From Streptomyces sp. SID8374 (GTDB taxonomy: Bacteria; Actinomycetota; Actinomycetes; Streptomycetales; Streptomycetaceae): 64,000 bases of DNA. The number at the start of each line of letters is the position of its first letter. Position 1 is the first letter of the stretch. A model generated the notes under the pieces. The model did no database searches. It saw nothing but the letters and a program-made list of their open reading frames with translations, and was not told the DNA's origin. Shown piece after piece: positions 53,102 to 61,466 of this stretch. Where the stretch lies: assembly GCF_009865135.1 (NCBI RefSeq), contig NZ_WWGH01000002.1:1426001-1490000 (forward strand). Direction: 5' to 3'. Made by a program: the position numbers and the translations under genes.

Positions 53102-53143
53102 CACGACCACCCCTCACCGGCAGCACAGGGGGACACGGGCGGC

Positions 53144-54469
53144 TCAGCAGACATCGCCACCGCCCAGCAGCAGCGCGCTGTTGACCCCGCCCACCTGGTA
53201 GTTGAAGCTCAGCGCCCGGTCGAACCGCAGCGCCCGCGTCCGCGTGCCCGGCACCGGGTCGAACGTGCAGACGGGGGAGGGGGTTTCGCAGTTGGCCGTG
53301 GGGCAGACCTGGCCCTCGCGCATCATCATCAGCGTCAGTGCCGTGCCCAGGTTGCCGAGCGGGGCCCCGCTGTGGCCGAAGCAGGCCTCCTGCGAACTCA
53401 CCAGCACCTGCCCGGACTTCTCGCCCCACAGCGCGCGTACGGCATTGGACTCGATCCGGGTGAACAGCGCGTCGCCCTCGCCGCCCCCGTTGACGTACGG
53501 GATCCGCTCCAGCGGGGTGTGGTCGCCCAGGGCGCGGCGGGCCGCCTCGGCCAGCCCCGTACCGCCGGTGTCGATGGCGACCGCGCTGTTCAGCCCGCCA
53601 CGCGTGGTGGCCTGGCCGAGGACCGCGCCGTGTGCCCGGGCGCCGCGTGCGGAGGCGTGCTCGCGGCTCTCCAGGATCAGGGTCACCGAGCCGTCGCCGT
53701 AGTTCATGCAGTCGCCCGCCGCGTCGTACGGGCGCATCGGCCGGTCATGGCGGGGCGCGGCCGGCGGGTCGCTGTTGTGCCGCACCGTCACGGCCTCGCG
53801 CTCCACCACCTCCCGCAACCGGTGGCCGTGGAGCACCCGTTCGGTGTCGAAGCGGTCCACCCCGGTGACGACCACCAGATCACTCTGGCCCGAGGCGATC
53901 ATCATGCGGGCGATGCCGAGCAGCACCGAGGAGGAGGCGCAGCCGCAGCTCACCGTGTAGTTGGCGCCGGTGGAGCCGAGCAACGCCGCCTGGACCGGGC
54001 CGACATCACTCGACGTACCCGCCACCAGCAGCCGTACGAACAGGGACTTGGCGTCCGCCGGGCTGACCGTCGCCGGATCGGCGTCGTGCCAGGCGCGGTA
54101 GCTGTCGTAGTTGCTGTCCACCCCGGCCCGGGCGGTCAGCACATCGGCTCCCCTCAACTGGCCTGCCTCGTAGTCGAGTCCGGCGTCCCGGCACGCCTCG
54201 ACCAGCGAGATCAGCCCGTAGAGGTGGACGTCGGCGTAGCTGCGCAGATAGCGGGCCGGTATCTCCGGCAGCAGCTCCGCGAACGCCTCGCGGGCACCGC
54301 GTACGGTCCCGTGGTGGAAGCCGTCGCGTTCGACATGGCTCGTCCCCGTGGAGGCGGTCGCCCAGACGTGCTCGGCCTCGCGCACCGGTTCGTCGCCCGC
54401 GCCGGGCAGGCAGAAGCCCATCCCGGTGACCAGGGCGTCCCGGGGGCCGGGGGTCCACTCCTCGCTCAC
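53144..54469 (-). CDS. Ketosynthase-like protein with the same active-site losses
   Basis: 441 residues from GTG 54469. KS fold with Cys177 in VSCGCASSSVLLG. The HGT block reads YVNGGGEGDALF (no His), and the Lys position is Glu361 in SSQEACFGHSGAPLG with His366 kept. The substitutions match those of the following KS, so the two may form a heterodimer. A TAC/AC-rich family label cannot be given. A 42-bp gap, the widest but one inside the core, separates it from the next KS. It overlaps the SDR upstream (GTGA). Confidence 0.85.
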   Translation of the reverse strand: MSEEWTPGPRDALVTGMGFCLPGAGDEPVREAEHVWATASTGTSHVERDGFHHGTVRGAREAFAELLPEIPARYLRSYADVHLYGLISLVEACRDAGLDYEAGQLRGADVLTARAGVDSNYDSYRAWHDADPATVSPADAKSLFVRLLVAGTSSDVGPVQAALLGSTGANYTVSCGCASSSVLLGIARMMIASGQSDLVVVTGVDRFDTERVLHGHRLREVVEREAVTVRHNSDPPAAPRHDRPMRPYDAAGDCMNYGDGSVTLILESREHASARGARAHGAVLGQATTRGGLNSAVAIDTGGTGLAEAARRALGDHTPLERIPYVNGGGEGDALFTRIESNAVRALWGEKSGQVLVSSQEACFGHSGAPLGNLGTALTLMMMREGQVCPTANCETPSPVCTFDPVPGTRTRALRFDRALSFNYQVGGVNSALLLGGGDVC

Positions 54470-55290
54470 AGAGCCCCCGCGTCCACGTTGACGGCCTGTC
54501 CGGTCATCCCGCCGGAGAGGTCGGAGAGCAGGAACAGCACCTGGGCGGCGATCTCCTCGGGGCGCACCAGCCGCCGCAGGATCGTGGAGTTGACCGCGCG
54601 CTTGAGGTACCGCTCCCAGGTCAGGTCCGGCGGGCCGTGGTGCTTGGCGATGGCGGCCATGAAGGCGTCGCCGTACCGCCCGCCGTCCGTGGCGGCCGGA
54701 CTGTCGGTCAGCCCCGGGCAGACCGCGTTCACCCGCACACCGAAGGCGCCCAGCTCGGAGGCGAGCGCCTGGGTCATCCCGTTCAGGCCGAACTTCGAGG
54801 CGCAGTAAGAGGTGTTGGCGGGCAGCCCGCGCTTCCCGGCGATGGAGGAGACCATCACGATGTTGCCCTCGCGGCGCTCCATCATCCCCGGCACCACCGC
54901 GCGGGCGACCCGGAAGGCCCCCAGCAGGTTGATGTCGAGGGTGGCCATCCACTGCTCCTCGTCCTGGTCGCAGAGGAACGCCTGGTTGCGGGCCTCGCCC
55001 GCGCAGTGCACCAGCCGGTCGATCGGGCCGAGCTGCTCCTCGGCCTCGCGGACGGCGGCCCGCACGCTGTCGGCGTCGGTGAGGTCGCCGGGGACCGCCA
55101 CCGCCCGCCCGCCGTCCGCCTCGATCCGCTCGGCCAGCAGCCGCAGCTCCTTCTCGCTGCGGGCCATCAGCGCCACTTGCGAGCCGTGGGCGGCGAGCAT
55201 CGTCGCCAGGACGGCGCCGATGCCACTGCTGGCGCCGGTCAGAAAGGTGGTCCTGCCTTCGAGCAGGGTGGGTGCGAAGCCGCTGGTCAT
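54466..55290 (-). CDS. Short-chain dehydrogenase/reductase
   Basis: 274 residues from ATG 55290. Intact SDR: TTFLTGASSGIGAVLATMLAAHG, LVHCAGEA, GNIVMVSSIAGKRGLPANTSYCASKFGLNGM (Ser and YxxxK) and VRVNAVCPGLTDSP. It is likely a ketoreductase of the cluster. ATGA and GTGA overlaps join it to the SDR before and the KS after. Confidence 0.9.
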   Translation of the reverse strand: MTSGFAPTLLEGRTTFLTGASSGIGAVLATMLAAHGSQVALMARSEKELRLLAERIEADGGRAVAVPGDLTDADSVRAAVREAEEQLGPIDRLVHCAGEARNQAFLCDQDEEQWMATLDINLLGAFRVARAVVPGMMERREGNIVMVSSIAGKRGLPANTSYCASKFGLNGMTQALASELGAFGVRVNAVCPGLTDSPAATDGGRYGDAFMAAIAKHHGPPDLTWERYLKRAVNSTILRRLVRPEEIAAQVLFLLSDLSGGMTGQAVNVDAGAL

Positions 55291-56186
55291 GCTGTGTTCT
55301 CCGCTTTCTCGGGGAGGTCCGCGCGCGCGGCTGTCCTGCTCGCCCCGGTGGCCCGGCCGGCCGGGGGCAGGACGCGGGCGGGCAGTCCGCCCGCGTCGAC
55401 CTCCAGCACGGTGCCGGTCACCGAGGGGTTGTCGGCGGCGAAGGCGACCGCCTCCGCCACGTCTTGCTCGTCGCACCAGCGGCGCAACGGCACATGGCGC
55501 TGGAGGTCCGCCATGTACGCGGCGTGCCGCTCGCTCGCCGCCGTACGTCTGCGCAGCGCCTCGCCGTCGATGACGCCGGGCGCCACCGCGCTGACGCGGA
55601 TCCCGTACTCGCCGAGCTCGGTCGCCCAGGTACGGGTCAGCGCCTCCACCCCCGACTTGGCCGCGCAGTAGGCGGACTGCCCGTACGCGCCGTGGCGGAC
55701 GGTGGAGGAGATGTTGACGATGGCCCCGGGCGTACCGGCGGCCAGCATCGTCTGTGCCGCGTGGCGGCCGACGAGGAAGGTGCCGGTCAGCAGGGACGTC
55801 ACCACCCGCTCGAAGTCCTCCAGCGGGTGCGGGGTGAGCAGGGGCGGGCCGTCGGGCCGCTCCTTGACGCTCACCAGGCGGCGGGAGAAGTTGTTGCCCG
55901 CGTTGTTGACGCAGAGCCCGAGCGGCGGGGCGTCCTCGGCCAGCCGCTCGAAGAGGGCGGCCACCGACCGCTCGTCGGTGACGTCCGCCCGTACGGCATG
56001 CAGCACGAGCCCGTCGTCGGCCGCCGCCTTCACCCCGGCGTCCAGGCTCTCCGGGTCGCGCCCGCAGATCACGGTGTGCCAGCCGACGGAGGCGAGATGG
56101 CGGGCGATCGCCGCGCCGAGGCCCCGGCTGCCGCCGGTGACCAGGGCGGTGCCGCGCACGCCCCTGCTGAGCGGAGAATCAGACAC
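55287..56186 (-). CDS. Short-chain dehydrogenase/reductase
   Basis: 299 residues from GTG 56186. TALVTGGSRGLGAAIARHLASVG gives the cofactor site, VNNAGNNFSRR the NNAG motif, IVNISSTVRHGAYGQSAYCAAKSGVEAL the Ser-Tyr-Lys triad. A C-terminal tail of about 35 residues (LPPAGRATGASRTAARADLP) is not part of the fold. Its start lies eight bases inside the KASIII gene upstream. It is probably a ketoreductase or enoyl-type reductase. Confidence 0.9.
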   Translation of the reverse strand: MSDSPLSRGVRGTALVTGGSRGLGAAIARHLASVGWHTVICGRDPESLDAGVKAAADDGLVLHAVRADVTDERSVAALFERLAEDAPPLGLCVNNAGNNFSRRLVSVKERPDGPPLLTPHPLEDFERVVTSLLTGTFLVGRHAAQTMLAAGTPGAIVNISSTVRHGAYGQSAYCAAKSGVEALTRTWATELGEYGIRVSAVAPGVIDGEALRRRTAASERHAAYMADLQRHVPLRRWCDEQDVAEAVAFAADNPSVTGTVLEVDAGGLPARVLPPAGRATGASRTAARADLPEKAENTA

Positions 56187-57147
56187 GGAACAGCAGCCCC
56201 CCGTAGTACCAGCCCGACCCCACGGTCGGCGTGTAACAGAGGTCGCCGGGCTTGAGCCGGCCGTCCCGCGCCATCTCGGAGAGCACGATCGGCACCGAGG
56301 CGCTGCCGGTGTTGGCGCGCGTCTCGTAGTTGGTGACGAAGCGCTCCTCCGGGATGTCCAGACGTTCCCGTACGGCCGTGTGCAGCTGGCCCGTCCCGGG
56401 GTGGGGCACCACCCAGTCGATCTCGTCCATCTTGGTGCCCGAGCGGGCCAGCATCCGGGTCGCCAGGTCGGCGTGGGAGTCGGCGGCGATGGAGACCAGT
56501 TCGCGGCTGCTCTTGATCCACCCGTTGGGCGGGTAGACGGTGACCGTCTCCCGGCCGGAGCCGTCGCTGATCAGTAGCGAGTCCCAGAGCCCCGCGCCCG
56601 GCTCGGCGCCGCGCGAGAGCACCGCCGCACCGGCCGCGTCGCCCACGATCAGCTCGCCCTTGCTGCCGGGGCGCACCCGGCGCGAGAACCGCTCGCTGGA
56701 GACGACCAGCGCGTGGCGCCAGGTGGCGTGCGCCCCGAAGAGCGCCGCCGCCGTCTGGACCCCGTGGACGAACCCCGTACAGGCACCGCACACATCGAAG
56801 GCGAGCGCCCGGTCCGCGCCCAGCAGATGCGCGGTGTGCGGGCCCCACTCGGGGACGAACTGGCGGTCCGTCCAGTTGCTGAAGACCAGCAGGTCCACCT
56901 CGTCGGCGCCGATGCCCGCCTGCTCCATCGCGGCGCGGGCGGCGCGGACCCCCATGTACGCGGGGGTCTCCTCCTCGTCCGCCACATGCCGGCTGCGTAC
57001 GTCGAGGCGGCCGATGACGGCCTCGTCCACGGCGTTGCCCGCCGGGTCGTCGGCGGTCTCGTTCCCGACCAGGAGGCGTGGGTAGTAGTGCCCGAATCCG
57101 GACAGGCGCAGACCGCTCTCGCGCCACAGGGAGGTCTCGTCGTGCAT
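56179..57147 (-). CDS. KASIII/FabH-like synthase (second copy)
   Basis: 322 residues from ATG 57147. The FabH triad is intact: Cys123 in DVCGACTGFVHG, His249 in WVVPHPGTGQLH and Asn279 in RANTGSASV. KASIII enzymes condense an acyl-CoA with malonyl thioester to start chain growth, or act as acyltransferases. VDLLVFSNWTDRQFVPEWG replaces the usual TTTPD segment, so the substrate pocket may differ. It lies 65 bp after the first KASIII gene, the widest gap in the core cluster, and overlaps the SDR by eight bases. Confidence 0.9.
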   Translation of the reverse strand: MHDETSLWRESGLRLSGFGHYYPRLLVGNETADDPAGNAVDEAVIGRLDVRSRHVADEEETPAYMGVRAARAAMEQAGIGADEVDLLVFSNWTDRQFVPEWGPHTAHLLGADRALAFDVCGACTGFVHGVQTAAALFGAHATWRHALVVSSERFSRRVRPGSKGELIVGDAAGAAVLSRGAEPGAGLWDSLLISDGSGRETVTVYPPNGWIKSSRELVSIAADSHADLATRMLARSGTKMDEIDWVVPHPGTGQLHTAVRERLDIPEERFVTNYETRANTGSASVPIVLSEMARDGRLKPGDLCYTPTVGSGWYYGGLLFRV

Positions 57148-57212
57148 CTCTCGTCTTCCCGTACTCGACGGTGGTCGCCGGGGGCCGCCCGGCGTATCAG
57201 GAATGGCCGTGC

Positions 57213-58259
57213 TCACGGAATCCGCAGGAGCATCGCGCCCCAGCTGAAGCCGCGGCCGATGCCGATGGTCGCGACGAGATCGCCGGAGCGGATCTTCCCC
57301 GAGCGGAGGTTCTCGGAGAGGCAGCTGGGGATGGAGACGCTGGAGGTGTTGCCGCGCTCCTGGATGTTGGTGAGGAGCTTCTCGCGCGGGATCTCCAGCG
57401 TCCGGCACACCTGGTTGATCATGTTCAGGTTGCCCTGGTGGGGGACGAACCAGTCGATGTCGTCCACCGTCAGGCCGTTGCGCTCCAGGATCTCCCGGCC
57501 CACGTGGGAGAGGAGCTTCGGGCCGACCGCGCCGACCTCCCGGCCGCGCATCAGCATCTTGTCGTTCTCGTCGATGTCGAAGGCGTCGAAGTACGAGCCG
57601 TCCGCGTGCAGCGCCACATCCAGCAGCCCGCGCTCCTCGGTCCGAGCCGACCAGACGGCCGCCGCCGCTCCCGCCCCGAACAGCGCCGAGTAGCGGTAGT
57701 CGAAGTTCAGGATCGGGCGCGGGTTCTCCGCGCAGACGACCAGCGCGTTGCGCATCCCGAGGGCCGGGAGCATCGCGGCGGCGGTGGCGGTGCCGTACAT
57801 GAAGCCGGCGCAGGCCACCGAGGTGACGTCGAAGCAGGTGGCGTGGCGCAGCCCGACCTGCTTCTGGAGCGGCAGCGAGATGTCCATGTAGTTGTTGGTC
57901 GCGCTGGAGGGGTTGGTACGCGGCCGGGTGGTGGAGGTCGTACCGATGACGAGGTCGATGTCGTCGGGGCCGAGACCGGCGGCTTCGAGGGCCTGGTCCA
58001 CCGCCTTGGCCGCCATCTCCACCGCCCGCTCCTTCTCGTCGGCCGGCCAGTGGCGGCTGACGATCCCGGTGTTCTCGCGGATCCAGGCGTCGTCGATGCC
58101 CAGCGCCTCGATCTGCTCGAAGTGCGCGTTGGTGATCGGCTCGCCGGGGAAGTAGTGGCCGATCCCGGCGAGCCGCACGGGGGCGATCGCGGTGGGCGGC
58201 AGGGGGCGCAGGTGGGCGGTGGCCGGGTCGGGGGCGGTGCCCGTGGTGGTGGTCGTCAT
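57213..58259 (-). CDS. KASIII/FabH-like synthase (first copy)
   Basis: 348 residues. Triad Cys150 in FDVTSVACAGFMYG, His274 in WFVPHQGNLNMI and Asn304 in ERGNTSSVSIP; VGLRHATCFDV and IGRGFSWGAMLLRIP are typical FabH stretches. It shares little sequence with the next KASIII, so they are not a recent duplication and probably use different acyl groups. ATGA overlap with the CoA-transferase gene suggests that enzyme provides its CoA substrate. Confidence 0.9.
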   Translation of the reverse strand: MTTTTTGTAPDPATAHLRPLPPTAIAPVRLAGIGHYFPGEPITNAHFEQIEALGIDDAWIRENTGIVSRHWPADEKERAVEMAAKAVDQALEAAGLGPDDIDLVIGTTSTTRPRTNPSSATNNYMDISLPLQKQVGLRHATCFDVTSVACAGFMYGTATAAAMLPALGMRNALVVCAENPRPILNFDYRYSALFGAGAAAAVWSARTEERGLLDVALHADGSYFDAFDIDENDKMLMRGREVGAVGPKLLSHVGREILERNGLTVDDIDWFVPHQGNLNMINQVCRTLEIPREKLLTNIQERGNTSSVSIPSCLSENLRSGKIRSGDLVATIGIGRGFSWGAMLLRIP

Positions 58260-59998
58260 CGGTAGAAGCCTTCCGGGTCCATGGTGCGCAGGAGCGTGAG
58301 CTCTTCGGTGGTGACGGCCTTCTCGTCGGTCAGGGAGCCGCTGACGCCCACGGGCCAGCCGGTGAGGTCGCGTACGGCTGCCTCCGGCCCGTCGGGCAGG
58401 TCCTGTGCGGTGCGGCCCCGGCCCGGCTGCGGCGGCAGCCAGCTCGCCAGCTCGAAGGGGGTGCCCGCCCCTGTACGGGTGAAGCGGCCGAACTGGCTGA
58501 CCACGTCACGGACGTTCAGGCCCGGGCTGGTGAGGTGGGTCAGGCGCGGTACGTAGCGGCGGGGCGAGGCGACCGCGATCACCACGCAGTCCACGGACGA
58601 GGCGATGTCGTTGGCCCCGCCGGAGCCGGTGATCCAGCGGCCGTCGGGCAGCAGCGTCGTGTTGATGCCGGCGTCCGGGTCGATCTCCGCCGCCGACAGC
58701 ACGCCCAGGCAGCGGGGGTTGGCGGCGACCGCGCCGCCCAGCGTCTCCGCGACACCCGCGAGCATCTGCGAACGCTCGGCGTGCCGCTGGCTGAAGAGGA
58801 AGACGTCGCCGGGCTCGGGGTCCATCGACTGGAGGCCCAGCTCGGCGGCCACCTGCACCTGGACGCCGTCGGCCGCCAGCAGCCGGGCCGCCAGCCACGC
58901 GGACATGTGCGAGGTGCCGATCCCGGCGAGCAGCGTGTCGTAGCCGCGCTCCCGGACCAGACCGGCGACCGTGCGGGCGCCGAGCACGATGAGCTGCTCC
59001 TGCTCGGTGGGGGCGCCGGACACGTCGGCCGGGGGCCGGGGAGCGGCCGGGGGAGCGGGGAAGACCAGCGAGGCACGGCGCGCCTCGCCCAGCCGTTCCA
59101 GGTAGTCGGCGTGGCTCTCCACCCCGCCGACCCACTCCTCGTACCAGGCGGCGGCCGTCTCCGGGTCCTTGCAGGCGGTGACGATGTCGGTGAGGAAGCC
59201 GTAGTCGTCCAAGTAGCCCTCGACACCGGCCAGTCCACCCGTACGCAGCGACTGCGGGTGGGCGCCCAGCGGCGCCTCGCACAGCCCCAGCACCCGGGCG
59301 GCCGGGATCACCACCCGGTCCGGCATCGCCGCGATCACCTCGTCGTCGACGATCGCCTCCACGGAGGCCAGGACCCCTTCGGTGGCGGCGTACGCGGCCC
59401 AGGCGCCCTCGCCCAGCGGCGGTACGGCCACCACATTGCCGCGCCGGTCCGCGACGACGCCGTGGAAGAGGGTGAAGCGCGGGCGCAGCGGGCTGAGCAG
59501 GGTGACCGAGCGCTCCGGGTCCTCCGGGTGCGGCACCAGATGGAGGCTGCCCTCCTTGCCGTGCCGCAGGTCGGTCTCGGCGAGCAGGGAACCGGTGGTG
59601 GCGAAGGGCTGGCCGAGCGCGGCGGCCATCAGCCGCTGCGTGTAGCTGAGCAGCGACCACATCTCCACCTCGAACGGCCGGCCCTCGGCGAGTTCGCGGT
59701 AGAGGCGGTTGGGGCGCGGCGAGGGGAAGGTGTCACCGACGAAGCCCGTGATCACCTTCCGTACGGCACCGGAGAGGGCGAGCGCATGGGCGCTGGAGTG
59801 CACGGCGGTCGTGCTGACGGTCATGCTCTGCATTCCGGCGAAGGCCCGGCACACCGCGTTCAGCAGGGCGTTGGGCCGTGACATCGTCGCCGCCGCGTGC
59901 ACGTGGTCGCCCGCCCGGACGAAGCGGCATATCAACTCGTCGGGCCCGGTGGCCATATAGGGGGCGGCGGGGGAGGGGCGTTCGGGGGCTGTGGTCAT
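58256..59998 (-). CDS. Fused alpha-beta CoA-transferase (family I, glutaconate type)
   Basis: 580 residues from ATG 59998. The N-terminal half (residues 15-315) resembles the alpha subunit of glutaconate/3-oxoadipate CoA-transferases (YMATGPDELICRFVRAGDHVHAAATMSRPNALLNAVC, LLSPLRPRFTLFHGVVADRRGNVVA). The C-terminal half resembles the beta subunit, with VQVAAELGLQSMDPEPGD holding the likely catalytic Glu (AELGL) and GSGGANDIASSVD. Fusion in one chain is seen in some actinobacteria. It moves CoA between carboxylic acids, pointing to CoA-bound chemistry. It is translated with the KS before and the KASIII after. Confidence 0.82.
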   Translation of the reverse strand: MTTAPERPSPAAPYMATGPDELICRFVRAGDHVHAAATMSRPNALLNAVCRAFAGMQSMTVSTTAVHSSAHALALSGAVRKVITGFVGDTFPSPRPNRLYRELAEGRPFEVEMWSLLSYTQRLMAAALGQPFATTGSLLAETDLRHGKEGSLHLVPHPEDPERSVTLLSPLRPRFTLFHGVVADRRGNVVAVPPLGEGAWAAYAATEGVLASVEAIVDDEVIAAMPDRVVIPAARVLGLCEAPLGAHPQSLRTGGLAGVEGYLDDYGFLTDIVTACKDPETAAAWYEEWVGGVESHADYLERLGEARRASLVFPAPPAAPRPPADVSGAPTEQEQLIVLGARTVAGLVRERGYDTLLAGIGTSHMSAWLAARLLAADGVQVQVAAELGLQSMDPEPGDVFLFSQRHAERSQMLAGVAETLGGAVAANPRCLGVLSAAEIDPDAGINTTLLPDGRWITGSGGANDIASSVDCVVIAVASPRRYVPRLTHLTSPGLNVRDVVSQFGRFTRTGAGTPFELASWLPPQPGRGRTAQDLPDGPEAAVRDLTGWPVGVSGSLTDEKAVTTEELTLLRTMDPEGFYR

Positions 59999-61287
59999 GC
60001 GTGCTCCAGGGCCATGACGGAGGTCTGCGAGCCGAAGGCGAAGGACAGCGAGACCGCGAGGTCGATCTCGGCGTCGCGCGGCCCCTCGGCGACATGGTCG
60101 TAATCGCACTCGGGGTCCGGCGTGCGGTGGTTGGCGGTCGGGGCCAGCCGCTGGTGGTGCAGCATCAGCGAGGTGGCGGCGACGTTGATGATCCCGGCCA
60201 TGCCGAACGTGTGGCCGTAAATAGGCTTGTTGGAGCCGTGCGGCGGCAGGTCGGCGTCGTCGTGGCGGGGCAGCAGACGGCGCAGGGCCCGGCTCTCGGC
60301 GATGTCGTTGTACCGGGTGGCGGTGCCGTGGCCGCAGACGTAGCCGATCTCCTCGGGCTTGCGCCCGGCGTCGTCCAGCACGCCCGCGACGACCGAGGCG
60401 GTGACGTCGCCGACCAGGTCCATGCTGGTGGCGTGGTTGGCCTCGTTGAGGGCGCGGTGGCCCAGGATCCGGGCGTAGATGCGGGCCCCGCGCTCCCGGG
60501 CGGAGGACTCCCGCTCCAGGCAGAGTGTCATGGCTCCCTCGCCCAGGGCGAAGCCGCGCCGGTCGCGGTCGTAGGGGCGAACGGCGGTGGCCGGGTCGTC
60601 GCTCTCCGGCGAGAGCACCCCGTCGCCGAGGGCCAGATAGCAGCGGGCGACCTCGGGGGCGATCGGGAACTCGTGCCCTCCGGCGAGGACCACGTCGGCG
60701 CTGCCGGAGCGCAGTTCGCGCAGGGCGATGCCGATCGCGTGGTGGCCGCCGACACAGGCGCTGCTGACGGTGGTGACCAGGCCGCTCGCGCCGACGTCGA
60801 TGGCGGCGAGGGTGGCCGGGCAGCCGGCGAGCCCGCGGAACATGGCCGTGGCCTTGCCTCCGTACGGGTCCTGCGCGGGGTCCGCCGTGATGGTCTCGGC
60901 CCACCAGGACAGGGGGCCGCGGGAGGAGGACTGGACGATGCTCAGGCGCTCCGGCGCGATCTGGCCCCGGGCGATCCCGGCGTCCTTCAGCGCGTCGCCC
61001 ACGGCCGCCATGGTCGCCAGGATGTCGCGGCTGTACTTCGCGGCGTGCGCCGGGTTGAGGTCCGGCAGCCGGGCCGCGGTGTCGAACGCGCCGAGCTGGG
61101 CGGCCGCGTGGACGGGCAGCCCGGCGGCGGCGAACGCGGGCTTCGCCAACCGGCTCACCTGGGAGTTCCCGGTGGAGATGTGGTTCCAGAACGCATCGGC
61201 GTCGGGAGTGCCGGGCAGCACGCACCCGATGCCGGTCAGCACGATGGGATCGGAAGGGTCCGGGGGATGGGATCGGCTGCTGTCCAT
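59995..61287 (-). CDS. Ketosynthase with complete active site, first gene of the cluster
   Basis: 430 residues from ATG 61287. KAS I/II-type KS: Cys178 in VSSACVGGHHAIG, His320 in CGHGTATRYNDIAE, Lys354 and His359 in SNKPIYGHTFGMAG. All four residues are present, so it should condense and decarboxylate, unlike the two KSs downstream. ADFWNHI-type opening (DADAFWNHISTGNSQV) and FALGEGAMTL are classical. A TTGACG promoter is immediately upstream and leaves a leader of only about 12 bases with no clear ribosome site. Confidence 0.92.
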   Translation of the reverse strand: MDSSRSHPPDPSDPIVLTGIGCVLPGTPDADAFWNHISTGNSQVSRLAKPAFAAAGLPVHAAAQLGAFDTAARLPDLNPAHAAKYSRDILATMAAVGDALKDAGIARGQIAPERLSIVQSSSRGPLSWWAETITADPAQDPYGGKATAMFRGLAGCPATLAAIDVGASGLVTTVSSACVGGHHAIGIALRELRSGSADVVLAGGHEFPIAPEVARCYLALGDGVLSPESDDPATAVRPYDRDRRGFALGEGAMTLCLERESSARERGARIYARILGHRALNEANHATSMDLVGDVTASVVAGVLDDAGRKPEEIGYVCGHGTATRYNDIAESRALRRLLPRHDDADLPPHGSNKPIYGHTFGMAGIINVAATSLMLHHQRLAPTANHRTPDPECDYDHVAEGPRDAEIDLAVSLSFAFGSQTSVMALEHA

Positions 61288-61305
61288 GGATCGAAGCTAG
61301 CTGCC

Positions 61306-61333
61306 CTTACATGAGCCTCGATATGGCCGTCAA
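61306..61333 (-). promoter_or_regulatory. Promoter of the KS cluster
   Basis: On the minus strand TTGACG (forward 61333-61328) and TGTAAG (forward 61311-61306) are 16 bp apart, with predicted start about 12 bases before the KS ATG. The region 61288-61412 is otherwise relatively AT-rich, with an oligo-A tract. Confidence 0.5.
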
Positions 61334-61412
61334 GTACCCATGCACGCCTTTTTCGGTGACTGCCGGTACTCGATTTTTGGCCGGTTTCGTCAACGCCCCG
61401 AGGTACACACGA

Positions 61413-61452
61413 CAGCGGCCCGGCACCTCCGCGGGGAGGTGCCGGGCCGCTG
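61413..61452. terminator. Strong terminator after the ABC permease gene
   Basis: CAGCGGCCCGGCACCTCC (61413-61430) pairs perfectly with GGAGGTGCCGGGCCGCTG (61435-61452), an 18-pair stem with a four-base loop. It insulates the ABC operon from the KS cluster promoter. Confidence 0.85.
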
Positions 61453-61466
61453 CGGGACCGTGCGGT

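Noticed and set aside
51825..53429. N-terminal extension of the tandem SDR frame to 1047 codons
   Set aside because: It runs antiframe through the KS gene; ATG 51824 in an ATGA overlap is the natural start.
44085..61287. bldA-dependent (TTA-containing) biosynthetic cluster
   Set aside because: The few TAA strings noticed on the forward strand inside these genes fall across codon boundaries, so no in-frame TTA codon was noticed by eye.
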